Source: Chloroflexota bacterium (GTDB lineage: Bacteria > Chloroflexota > Limnocylindria > Limnocylindrales > CSP1-4). From it: a stretch of 13,382 bases of DNA. The notes under the pieces are model-generated. The model was given only the letters and a program-made list of their open reading frames with translations. It did not search any database and was not told the origin of the DNA. Below are positions 6,740-12,919 of the stretch, one piece after another; position 1 is the first letter of the stretch; each line of letters begins with the position of its first letter. The position numbers were made by a program, and so were the translations under genes. Location of the stretch: NCBI GenBank assembly GCA_003158495.1, contig PMJT01000031.1:1-13382 (forward strand), written 5' to 3'.

Positions 6740-8002
6740 ATGGGCGACTCACTCAAGATCGGGAAGATGGGGCCCGCCAAACCTGTCGGCGTGGTCGAGC
6801 CGGCCGAGGTTGTCGCGCCGGCGGATTCTTCCCCGGCGCTCGTGCCGCCGCAGCCGGCCGGGCTCGTCGACGCAGCGCAGGCAACGGGCGCCGTCAAGCT
6901 CGATGCCACAACGCTGGCCAAGCTGGACGTGATCGTCGCAGAATTCGTCGTTGCAATAACCCAGCTGGAACTTCGAGATCCCAGGTTCCGGCAGCGAATC
7001 GCGGATATCCAGGCTCTCGGCAGCGACGAGATCAAGGCCTCCGCCCAGGTTTCGTCGCGGCTGCTCGCTCGACCGGTCAACACGATGAAGAAGGGTTCGC
7101 TGGCGGCATCTTCTCCCGTCGGCTCGAGCCTGCTGCAGCTGCGGCGCCAGATCGACGCGCTGGATCCGGGGCACCAGGGCGACCTGTTCGGGACGCGCAA
7201 GCTTTTCGGCTGGATCCCATTCGGCGACCGGCTGCAGGCGTACCTGGCTAAGTACCAGTCGAGCCAGAGCCACATCAACGCCATCGTCGCCGGACTGGAG
7301 AGCGGCCACCAAACGCTCGTCCGCGATAACGAGGACCTGGAGCAGGAGAAGGCCAATCTCTGGGAGGCGATGGCACGGCTCCGCCAGTACATCTACCTGG
7401 CCCAGAAGCTGGACTCCACGCTGGAGGCGCGGATCGCAAGGGTCGAGGGCAACGACCCGGAACGGGCCCGCATCCTGCGCGAGGACATGCTGTTCTACGT
7501 GCGCCAGAAGGTGCTCGATCTCACGGTCCAACTGTCCGTGAGTGTCCAGGGCTACCTCGCAATGGACATCATTCGCCGCAACAACCTGGAGCTGATACGC
7601 GGCGTGGACCGCGCCACGACCACGACGATCTCGGCCCTCCGAACGGCAGTGATAGTCACGCAGGCCCTCGGCGACCAGAAGCTCGTCCTGGACCAGGTCA
7701 CGGCACTGAACACCACGACCTCGAACCTGATCGAGAGCACCTCGACGATGCTGCGCACGCAATCCGCGGCGATCAACCAGGAGGCTGCGGCATCGACCAT
7801 CGACGTCGCCAAGCTCCAGGCGGCCTTCGACAACGTCTATGCCACGCTCGACGAGATCGACGCCTACAAACTCGCGGCGCTCGACGCCATGACGCGGACG
7901 TCCGACGCGCTCAAGACGCAGATCGACAGGGCTCAGCCGTACATCGAACGAGCGCTGGCCGGCGGAGCCGAAGGGTCGAACTCGGGCTCGACGCGGAGGT
8001 AG
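6740..8002 (+). CDS. telA: Toxic anion resistance protein, TelA/KlaA family
   Basis: A 420-residue soluble protein of the TelA family (PF05816 type), linked in other bacteria to tellurite and cell-envelope stress tolerance. The biochemical activity is not established for the family. The first 45 residues are low-complexity Pro/Ala/Val. From about 45 the rest is largely helical with long coiled-coil segments. Recognisable family patterns are the GTRKLFGWIPFGDRLQAYLAKYQSSQSHI region (about 151-178), EDLEQEKANLWEAMARLRQYI (197-216), and the late VQLSVSVQGYLAMDIIRRNNLELI, RGVDRATTTTISALRTAVIV block (262-305). Length matches the family (350-420). ATG 6740 is preceded by GGAGGAG (6724-6730) at 9 bases. 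It stands alone: divergent from the HAD gene, and followed by a GC-rich hairpin and the arsenic operon. Whether it belongs to the same resistance island is a guess from position. Confidence 0.9.
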   Translation: MGDSLKIGKMGPAKPVGVVEPAEVVAPADSSPALVPPQPAGLVDAAQATGAVKLDATTLAKLDVIVAEFVVAITQLELRDPRFRQRIADIQALGSDEIKASAQVSSRLLARPVNTMKKGSLAASSPVGSSLLQLRRQIDALDPGHQGDLFGTRKLFGWIPFGDRLQAYLAKYQSSQSHINAIVAGLESGHQTLVRDNEDLEQEKANLWEAMARLRQYIYLAQKLDSTLEARIARVEGNDPERARILREDMLFYVRQKVLDLTVQLSVSVQGYLAMDIIRRNNLELIRGVDRATTTTISALRTAVIVTQALGDQKLVLDQVTALNTTTSNLIESTSTMLRTQSAAINQEAAASTIDVAKLQAAFDNVYATLDEIDAYKLAALDAMTRTSDALKTQIDRAQPYIERALAGGAEGSNSGSTRR

Positions 8003-8043
8003 CCGCCGCCCGTCGCCGCCGGAGGGCGCGTGTCGGGCGCTGG

Positions 8044-8064
8044 GGCGCGCGGCCTCGCGGCGCC
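8044..8064 (+). terminator. Possible hairpin terminator after the telA-like gene
   Basis: GGCGC and GCGCC arms, with an inner GCG/CGC helix and a one-base bulge, give a compact GC hairpin 42 bases after the stop. No T-run follows, so it would not be a classical intrinsic terminator. Confidence 0.25.
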
Positions 8065-8126
8065 ACGAACGGGACAAACGGCCCCTCGGATGCGGGCCCA
8101 TGGTCCTAGGGTATATCAGCGAGAAT

Positions 8127-8146
8127 TGAGACAGTCTCAGCTGAGA
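8127..8146 (+). promoter_or_regulatory. Probable ArsR operator with three alternating TGAGA half-sites
   Basis: TGAGA (8127-8131), TCTCA (8135-8139) and TGAGA (8142-8146) alternate in orientation. They create two overlapping palindromes: TGAGACAGTCTCA at 8127-8139 and CTCAGCTGAG at 8136-8145. They end on the A of the ATG of the repressor gene. A TATATC at 8112-8117 could be the -10, placing the start of transcription next to the first half-site, but no good -35 was found. The ATTGAGAC at 8125-8132 recurs in the operator at the right end of the window. Confidence 0.55.
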
Positions 8147-8562
8147 TGAACGCGAGACCCGCCACTTCCGACTCCCCGGCCCTGCCGGTCGCCGCCGCCG
8201 GCGCCGTAGTCGACGCCACTGCCGACGCCGCCTGCTGCCCGACCATCCAGCTGCCTCCGGAGCCTCGCCTCGACCTTCCAGCGCCGGAAGTGGCAGCCGC
8301 CGTTGCCGCGGCCGCGCTCCTCGCCGACGGAACCCGTGCCGGGATCATGGCCATGCTGGCCGAGGGCCCGCATTGCGTATGCGAGATGGCCGCGGCCCTC
8401 GGCGAGAGGCAGAACAACGTTTCGATGCACCTGGCCCGCCTTCGCGAAGCCGGCCTGGTCCGCGCGGCCCGCCACTCCGGGGACGCCCGGTGGATCTTCT
8501 ACGAGCGCGACGAAGAACGATGCGTCGCGACGGTCGCCGCGATCGCAGGGCTTCTCCGATGA
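8146..8562 (+). CDS. arsR: ArsR/SmtB-family metal(loid)-responsive repressor
   Basis: A 138-residue winged-helix repressor expected to leave its operator when a soft metal or metalloid binds. The core runs from about 48 to 135: LLADGTRAGIMAMLAEG, then the HTH ERQNNVSMHLARLREAGLV (87-105) and the wing HSGDARWIFYE. Metal ligands are probable. C77 and C79 in HCVCEM sit where the CVC of ArsR/CadC lies, and an N-terminal pair C30-C31 lies in a 45-residue extension rich in Ala/Pro, as CadC-type proteins add N-terminal cysteines to the alpha3 site. C126 is a further cysteine. ATG 8146 lacks a Shine-Dalgarno, so the leader is short or absent. The stop overlaps the permease start by ATGA, and the overlapping dyads upstream point to autorepression. 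Whether the inducer is As(III), an organoarsenical, Cd or Pb cannot be told. Confidence 0.9.
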   Translation: MNARPATSDSPALPVAAAGAVVDATADAACCPTIQLPPEPRLDLPAPEVAAAVAAAALLADGTRAGIMAMLAEGPHCVCEMAAALGERQNNVSMHLARLREAGLVRAARHSGDARWIFYERDEERCVATVAAIAGLLR

Positions 8563-9608
8563 CGGCGATCGTGCTGCCGCGCCCCAACCGACGGCTGCCA
8601 CTCCCCCTCGTCGTGGGCACGGCCGCCGTGGCTTGGCTCGCAGCTTGGATGCTCGAGGCACCGACCGCGGATTGGATCACATTCACCGTCCTGGGCCTTA
8701 CGCACGAGTCTCACCTCGGCGAGACCCTGGCGTTTCTGCTCGAAGACCTGCCCAAGGTTCTGCTGCTGCTGACCGGCATCGTCACTCTCGTTACCCTGAT
8801 CCGCGGATTCTTCCCGCCGGAGCGGGTTCGGCCACTGCTCGTGGGCCGTGGCCTCGTCCCGGGGTCGTTCGCCGCGGCCGGCGTCGGCGTCATCACGCCG
8901 TTCTGCTCGTGTTCGGCCGTGCCGCTATTCATTGGCTTCGTCGAAGCGGGCGTGCCGCTCGGCGTCACTTTCGCGTTCCTGATCGCCTCGCCGATGGTCA
9001 ACGAGGTCGCGCTCGTGATGCTGTGGGGCCTCTTCGGGCCGGGCATCGCGCTTGCATACATGGCCGCGGGCCTGACGGTCGCCATCGTCGGCGGTCTCGT
9101 CATCGGCAAGCTCGGCCTCGAGCGCTACGTCGAGGACTACGTCTGGGCGCTGCAGGGCCGGCCTTCGACCGCCATCGCCATTCGCCTGACCTGGGCCGAT
9201 CGCCTGTCCGACGCCTGGGCGTACACACGGTCACTCGTCCGCAAGCTGCTGCCGTACCTGGTCATCGGCATCGGACTCGGCGCGCTCATCCATGGCTACG
9301 CCCCTACCGATCTAGTCGCCACACTCGGCGGCCGCGCCAATCCCTTCGCCGTCCCGATCGTCGTCCTGCTGGCCGTGCCGATGTACTCGAACGCCGCGGG
9401 CACGATCCCCATCGTTCAAGCGCTGCTAGGAAAGGGACTGCCGCTAGGTACGACGCTCAGCTTCATGATGGCCGTCACCGCCATCAGCCTGCCCGAGTTC
9501 GTGATCCTGCGGCGCGTCATCAAGCTGCCGCTCCTGGCCGTGTTCATCGGTGTGGTGAGCACCGGGATCATTGCCATCGGCTACCTGTTCAACGTTCTAG
9601 TGAGCTGA
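8559..9608 (+). CDS. arsP: ArsP-type permease (PF03773 family)
   Basis: A 349-residue inner-membrane permease with about eight hydrophobic segments in two halves separated by a cytoplasmic loop (about 184-225). The first half carries TPFCSCSAVPLFIGF (113-127, C116 and C118) and SPMVNEVALV (144-153). The second half carries PMYSNAAGTIPIVQALLGKGLP (274-295) and the TAISLPEFVILRRV pair. FCSCS-P plus SPMxNE are the hallmarks of the ArsP/DUF318 permeases, some of which export trivalent organoarsenicals such as methylarsenite; the cysteines are thought to handle the thiophilic substrate. Other members, such as the SO_0444 type, are linked to Cu/Zn. The start is ATG 8559, overlapping the repressor stop; the frame also runs open further upstream, but that part is antisense to sense and lies inside arsR. 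The context (ArsR upstream, mini-thioredoxin downstream, arsenate reductase convergent) favours arsenic. Confidence 0.9.
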   Translation: MTAIVLPRPNRRLPLPLVVGTAAVAWLAAWMLEAPTADWITFTVLGLTHESHLGETLAFLLEDLPKVLLLLTGIVTLVTLIRGFFPPERVRPLLVGRGLVPGSFAAAGVGVITPFCSCSAVPLFIGFVEAGVPLGVTFAFLIASPMVNEVALVMLWGLFGPGIALAYMAAGLTVAIVGGLVIGKLGLERYVEDYVWALQGRPSTAIAIRLTWADRLSDAWAYTRSLVRKLLPYLVIGIGLGALIHGYAPTDLVATLGGRANPFAVPIVVLLAVPMYSNAAGTIPIVQALLGKGLPLGTTLSFMMAVTAISLPEFVILRRVIKLPLLAVFIGVVSTGIIAIGYLFNVLVS

Positions 9609-9675
9609 TCGCGGCCGTCCGTCGCCGGGTGCCGGCGCCGCACCGCTCTCCGCGCCATCCAGAGGGAGGAGCAAT

Positions 9676-10458
9676 ATGACAACCCAATCCATAGGTTTCG
9701 TCGGCGGCGGCCGCATCGCCCGCATCATGCTCGAGGGCTGGCGTCGGGCCGGCGCACTGCCCGGCCATGTCGTGGTGAGCGACCCGAACGCGGCGACGCT
9801 CGAAGCGCTCAAGGCCCAGTTCCCGTCGATCCAGACCTGTGTCGGCGACAACTGCGCCGCGGCCGGCGAGCCGGTCGTCTTCCTCGGGCTGCATCCGGCT
9901 GCCTTCGCCGAGACGCTGCCGTGGCTATCCGGTGTTCTTCGGCCGGACGCGGTGGTCGTCTCATTGGCACCGAAGGTGACGATCGATCTAATCAGCGGGC
10001 TCCTGGGCGGCTTCGATCGAATTGCCAGGGCCATCCCGAACGCGCCTTCGATCGTCGGCGCCGGCTTCAACCCGATCGCCTTCGGGCCGGCCCTGGGCGA
10101 GCGTGCGCGGGCAACCGTCCGGGCACTCTTCGCGCCGCTCGGCGAGTCCCTCGTGGTCGACGAACCGGACCTCGAGGCCTACGCCGTCACGGCCGCCATG
10201 GGCCCGACCTACTTGTGGTTCCAGCTCTACGAGCTGCGCCAGATGGCCCGGTCCTTCGGGCTCTCCGACGAAGCCGCCGCCGCGACCGTCGCACAGATGA
10301 CGCGCGGCGCACTGGACACGATGTCCGAATCCGGGCTATCACCCGCCGAGGTGATGGACCTCGTCGCCGTCCACCCGCTGGCCGACGCCGAACCGATCTT
10401 TGTCGAAGCCTACCGAACGCACCTGACGGCGGTGATGGAGCGGATCCGCCCTGCGTGA
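9676..10458 (+). CDS. Divergent pyrroline-5-carboxylate-reductase-like NAD(P)-binding protein
   Basis: A 260-residue Rossmann oxidoreductase resembling ProC in length and order of parts. The N-terminal SIGFVGGGRIARIMLEGW (5-22) is the dinucleotide fold. VVVSDPN (33-39) is the end of strand 2, and VVFLGLHPAAF and VVVSLAPKVTID are the later strands. ARAIPNAPSIVGAGFNPIAF (about 116-135) corresponds to the RxMPNTP region of ProC. The C-terminal helical domain begins AYAVTAAMGPTYLWFQLYEL. The ProC substrate motif SPGGTT is absent; the equivalent stretch reads MDLVAVHPLADAEP. So proline synthesis is unlikely and the substrate is unknown. ATG 9676 has an excellent GGGAGGAG five bases upstream. It lies 67 bases after arsP and 70 before the mini-thioredoxin on the same strand, suggesting one operon. 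That membership is unusual for arsenic genes. Confidence 0.8.
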   Translation: MTTQSIGFVGGGRIARIMLEGWRRAGALPGHVVVSDPNAATLEALKAQFPSIQTCVGDNCAAAGEPVVFLGLHPAAFAETLPWLSGVLRPDAVVVSLAPKVTIDLISGLLGGFDRIARAIPNAPSIVGAGFNPIAFGPALGERARATVRALFAPLGESLVVDEPDLEAYAVTAAMGPTYLWFQLYELRQMARSFGLSDEAAAATVAQMTRGALDTMSESGLSPAEVMDLVAVHPLADAEPIFVEAYRTHLTAVMERIRPA

Positions 10459-10528
10459 GTTCGCCCGCGAGGCCGTCCCCACGGCGCCGATCCCGCGGCG
10501 CCATCAATACAGGAAGAGGGTTCGCTTG

Positions 10529-10771
10529 ATGAAAACGATCGAAGTCCTGGGCTCGGGCTGCGCCAACTGCAACCGCCTCGAGGCCAACGCCCGCGAAGCC
10601 GTAATCATGGCCGGCGTCGAGGCCGAAGTGGTCCACGTGACCGATCCGCGCGAGATCGTCGGCCGCGGCGTCATGAGCACGCCCGGCCTCGTCATCGACG
10701 GACGGGTGGTCTCCGCCGGGCGTATCCCATCTGCCGGCGACATCGCCGTTTGGCTGAGCGACCCGAGCTGA
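10529..10771 (+). CDS. CxxC mini-thioredoxin (redox-active disulfide protein 2 type)
   Basis: An 80-residue thioredoxin/glutaredoxin-fold protein. It opens MKTIEVLGSGCANCNRLEAN with the redox pair C11-x-x-C14, has the cis-proline turn STPGLVIDGRVVSAG (P52), and ends in a short helix. Its length and pattern match the TIGR00412 small disulfide proteins, which often travel with ArsP-type permeases. A likely role is to deliver electrons or to hold the thiophilic substrate for the permease; donating electrons to the arsenate reductase encoded at 11066-11899 is a further possibility not shown by sequence. ATG 10529 is chosen over the in-frame TTG 10526 because GGAAGAGGG (10512-10520) sits 8 bases from the ATG. 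It is the last gene of the plus-strand operon. Confidence 0.88.
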   Translation: MKTIEVLGSGCANCNRLEANAREAVIMAGVEAEVVHVTDPREIVGRGVMSTPGLVIDGRVVSAGRIPSAGDIAVWLSDPS

Positions 10772-10779
10772 GTCGCCGG

Positions 10780-10804
10780 GCGGAGGCGCGGACCCGGCCT
10801 CTGC
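10780..10804 (+). terminator. Possible terminator hairpin of the arsR-arsP operon
   Basis: GCGGAGGC and GCCTCTGC can pair over 8 bases (one G-T) around a 9-base loop, starting 9 bases after the mini-thioredoxin stop. No T-run follows. The sequence GCGGACCCGGCC in the loop side recurs a few bases downstream. Confidence 0.3.
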
Positions 10805-11065
10805 GTGTCGAGCCGCGGACCCGGCCCCAGCGGGTCGGAAACTGCCAGATACCGGTGGCCGCGGTACTAAGTCCAACCGCGGAGTGGACTCGACTCCAGA
10901 ACGCCGCGTGTTAGCCGCAACCATCCATCTTCTCAGTTGCACGACTCGCGATTGCCGCGTACCACCGCGAACCGGCCTCTTGGGTTCGCCTTACACCGCC
11001 CCGGTCGGTATACGGCAGGAACTTGAACGTTGGGCGGGGCACAAGCCCGGATGCGAGTCGAATCC
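10805..11065. other. Spacer between convergent genes, nothing recognised
   Basis: No supported reading frame. The stretch is GC-rich with scattered short dyads. The end near 11037-11070 superficially recalls a tRNA T-arm but cannot be folded into a tRNA. Confidence 0.5.
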
Positions 11066-11899
11066 CTAGGCCGTAGCGCCTTCGGGCGCCGATCGGGCGC
11101 GACGCGCCAGTTCGACGAAGGGCCGCAGCCTCGTCGCAACCTCGGTTCGAGTACGCCGGAAGGCTTCGAGCTTCTGCCCGTCCGTGCCGTCGACCTCGGC
11201 CGGATCGTCGAGGCCCCAATGGAGCGAGTTGTGCTCGCCGGGGAAGACCGGGCAGGTCTGGCGCGCGCGATCGCAGACGGTGATCACGTAGTCGAACGGC
11301 CGTCCGACGAAGTCCATGACGGACTTGCTCTGCGCACCCGACCAGTCAATGCCGATCTCGTCCAGGACCCGAACGGCGAAGGGGCTCACGCCCTTGGGTT
11401 CGGTGCCGGCCGAGAAAGTTTCGAAGTCGCCGCCCCCGAAGTCGCGCAGCAGCGCCTCGGCGATCTGGCTGCGGGCCGAATTGCCTGTGCAGACGAACAG
11501 GACACGGATCGGGGCTGCGGACATGTTTTCCTCCAGGCTGCGCCGGGCTCGACCGGCGGCAGCGATAGTCAACTCCAGGTCTGTTAACTCGGCGTCAACG
11601 CGGTCGAGATCCGCACGCTGCCGCTCGATCGCGGTACGTTGACTGGCAATCAGCGGCGCCAGGTCGAGATCGACTTCGCCCCGGTCGACGCACAGGGCGG
11701 CGAGTCGGCCGGCTTCGACCGGCGGCAACCCCAAGCGGCGGAGGGCGACGACGAGTCGCAGGCGCGCCAGGGCGTCCTGGGCGTATTCGCGGTAGCCGTT
11801 GTCGCGCCGCCGGGCCGGCGGCAGAACCCCGGCTTCCTCGTAGAAACGCACGGCAGACGGGGCGATCCCCGCTCGCCTGGCCAGCTCGGAAACTCTCAT
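11066..11899 (-). CDS. arsC: MerR-family regulator fused to thioredoxin-coupled arsenate reductase ArsC
   Basis: A single 277-residue frame with two complete modules. Residues 1-70 are a MerR DNA-binding domain (MRVSELARRAGIAPSAVRFY, EEAGVLPPARR, NGYREY, LRRLGL). Residues 72-120 are the dimer coiled coil. From 130 it is an arsenate reductase of the low-molecular-weight phosphatase fold: VLFVCTGNSARSQ, with the C137-x5-R143 loop, then FSAGTEPKGV, VMDFVGRPFDYVITVCDRA and CPVFPG. C137, C209 and C216 have exactly the spacing of C10, C82 and C89 of the staphylococcal pI258 ArsC, so this is the thioredoxin-dependent type that reduces arsenate to arsenite. The MerR part has only C70 and lacks the usual C-terminal metal cysteines. 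ATG 11899 follows a MerR-type promoter directly. An internal ATG at 11524 has its own ribosome site. ArsR-ArsC fusions are known to me, but a MerR-ArsC one is not. Confidence 0.93.
   Translation of the reverse strand: MRVSELARRAGIAPSAVRFYEEAGVLPPARRRDNGYREYAQDALARLRLVVALRRLGLPPVEAGRLAALCVDRGEVDLDLAPLIASQRTAIERQRADLDRVDAELTDLELTIAAAGRARRSLEENMSAAPIRVLFVCTGNSARSQIAEALLRDFGGGDFETFSAGTEPKGVSPFAVRVLDEIGIDWSGAQSKSVMDFVGRPFDYVITVCDRARQTCPVFPGEHNSLHWGLDDPAEVDGTDGQKLEAFRRTRTEVATRLRPFVELARRARSAPEGATA
11522..11534 (-). promoter_or_regulatory. Internal ribosome-binding site and start for free ArsC
   Basis: On the minus strand GGAGG (11534-11530) is followed by five bases and ATG (11524-11522), which is codon 126 of the fusion, exactly between the MerR coiled coil and the ArsC domain. 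Initiation here would give a 152-residue stand-alone ArsC of normal family length (11066-11524). Confidence 0.65.
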
Positions 11900-11905
11900 G
11901 CCGCC

Positions 11906-11936
11906 ACGCTACACCTTCAAGCCACTTGAAGGTCAA
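11906..11936 (-). promoter_or_regulatory. MerR-type promoter with perfect dyad operator
   Basis: On the minus strand, -35 TTGACC (11936-11931) and -10 TAGCGT (11911-11906) are 19 bases apart, the overlong spacer typical of MerR-activated promoters. The dyad ACCTTCAAG (11913-11921) and CTTGAAGGT (11925-11933), nine-base perfect arms around three bases, fills the spacer and overlaps the -35, as in classic MerR operators. Only six bases separate the -10 from the ATG at 11899, so the transcript is probably leaderless. Confidence 0.85.
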
Positions 11937-11952
11937 GATGCGCGGTGCAGCC

Positions 11953-11977
11953 GTGTGTCACAGTCGGGATAAAGGAG
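11953..11977 (+). repeat. Left inverted repeat of the unit around the gene at 12155-12808
   Basis: The sequence starts GTGTGTCACAGTCGGGATA. 18 of these 19 bases match the reverse complement of 12832-12850, and 21 of 25 match when extended inward. It lies only 16 bases upstream of the -35 of the MerR-ArsC promoter. Confidence 0.85.
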
Positions 11978-11981
11978 CACG

Positions 11982-12083
11982 ATGGTAAGCGTTCCGTCGG
12001 GCTGGCCGGTGGGAAGATGCGATGCGTGGCCGAACATGGCGTCCCATAGCTTCGGTTTCAGGAGGGGGAGGCGTCACGATTGA
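11982..12083 (+). CDS. Possible 33-residue peptide, doubtful
   Basis: ATG 11982 has an appealing AAAGGAG seven bases upstream (spacer CACG preceded by the GGAG core) and opens MVSVPSGWPVGRCDAWPNMA, ending in an arginine-rich tail and a TGA at 12081-12083. It matches nothing I recognise and has no membrane segment. The ribosome-site-like sequence overlaps the inner edge of the left inverted repeat, so it could be the leftover start of a gene once carried inside the repeats. Confidence 0.2.
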   Translation: MVSVPSGWPVGRCDAWPNMASHSFGFRRGRRHD

Positions 12084-12154
12084 TCCCAGGTCCGGCGCCA
12101 GACGTATCCTGAGTTGAGGGCCGGTCGCGATGTCTGCCGGCTGGAGGGTTGGGC

Positions 12155-12808
12155 GTGGCGTTTGAGCGTGATCGAAGCGCATTCGCCATCGCGGAAGTGG
12201 TGGTCGCCGTCCTGCTGGTGGCCTCGTGGTGGCTGCCCTGGGTCCTGGTCACGCCGGTCACTCCAGATCAAGTCCCCACCGGTGCCCCCGCGTGGTCCAC
12301 CAATTGGTTCGGACTGGCCGACAACGGGATCACCACCGCGAGGATCATCGTGGCCATCGTGCCCGCGGTGCTCGTCGTCACGGCGGGACTGGCGCTCCTC
12401 CTGCCTTGGCGTGGTTTCGTCGTCGCCACACTTGTCGCCTTCGTTGCGACGCTGTTCGGGGCGGACTGGATGATCGAACGCATCAACGGCGGAATGACCG
12501 AGTTTGCCGGCAGGACCACCCCGGACCTGGGCCTCCAGCTCTTCGCCTGGCTATGCCTGGTCGGCACCCTCGTGGTGGCGGTCGATCTCACTCGAAACGG
12601 CTCGGGCACGATCGTCTGGCGCACTCTCCGAACCCCCGCCATCAGCCGCTACGGCCCATTCACTGGCTATCTTTGCCTCGTCGTCGCATCTGTGTTAATC
12701 GCCGCCTTCCCCATGTCAGCAGGGTGGACGTGGCTCGTCGTCGCGGCGCTGGTGGTCGGCTTGGCCGTGTGGGTGCGCGCGCTTCGGAAGGCCCCGCCAA
12801 AACCCTGA
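12155..12808 (+). CDS. Hypothetical integral membrane protein, about six spans
   Basis: A 217-residue protein I do not recognise. Hydrophobic segments lie at about 11-32 (AIAEVVVAVLLVASWWLPWV), 61-84, 87-106, 124-144, 165-186 and 190-209, giving six spans. Short charged turns lie between (LVTPVTPDQVPTGAP; ERINGGMTEFAG; RNGSGTIVWRTLRTPAISR), and the cytoplasmic-looking tail is RALRKAPPKP. The first loop, with its SWWLPW and NWFGLADNG, resembles small polytopic proteins of unknown function in high-GC bacteria. GTG 12155 is preferred over TTG 12149 because GGAGG (12143-12147) is seven bases before it and would touch the TTG. The gene is the only sizeable one between two inverted repeats (11953-11977, 12826-12850). 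No metal-binding motif links it to the arsenic genes. Confidence 0.8.
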   Translation: MAFERDRSAFAIAEVVVAVLLVASWWLPWVLVTPVTPDQVPTGAPAWSTNWFGLADNGITTARIIVAIVPAVLVVTAGLALLLPWRGFVVATLVAFVATLFGADWMIERINGGMTEFAGRTTPDLGLQLFAWLCLVGTLVVAVDLTRNGSGTIVWRTLRTPAISRYGPFTGYLCLVVASVLIAAFPMSAGWTWLVVAALVVGLAVWVRALRKAPPKP

Positions 12809-12825
12809 CGCTCAGCGGCACCGGA

Positions 12826-12850
12826 CACTTCTATCCCGACTGAGACACAC
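12826..12850 (-). repeat. Right inverted repeat of the unit around the gene at 12155-12808
   Basis: Read on the minus strand from 12850, it begins GTGTGTCTCAGTCGGGATA, differing from the left repeat at one of 19 positions. Its inner continuation contains GTGTCCGG and CCGCTGAGCGTCAG. The repeat starts 18 bases after the stop of the enclosed gene. No target duplication could be matched outside the two ends. Confidence 0.85.
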
Positions 12851-12894
12851 AGGGCAGCGTATCTGCGCGGAGCGGTTGGGAGGTCGGCGCCGCG

Positions 12895-12909
12895 CCGGCC
12901 CGAGGCCGG
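12895..12909. terminator. Possible hairpin just beyond the stop of the right-hand arsR
   Basis: CCGGCC and GGCCGG arms around CGA form a six-base-pair hairpin 11 bases beyond the stop of the right-hand arsR, outside the right inverted repeat. There is no T-run on either side. Confidence 0.25.
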
Positions 12910-12919
12910 AAGCGAGCGG

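Noticed and set aside
6749..8101. 450-residue minus-strand frame opposite the TelA-family gene
   Set aside because: The plus strand encodes a clear TelA-family protein with a strong ribosome site. The opposite frame is Arg-rich and without motifs, a usual shadow in high-GC DNA.
8303..9679. 458-residue plus-strand frame over arsR and arsP
   Set aside because: It is rich in Arg/His/Pro and lies in a different frame from two genes with clear motifs.
11037..11070. tRNA-like 3' half (GAGTCGAATCC resembling a T-arm)
   Set aside because: The T-stem does not pair, there is no acceptor partner, anticodon arm or CCA, and the end overlaps the arsC stop.
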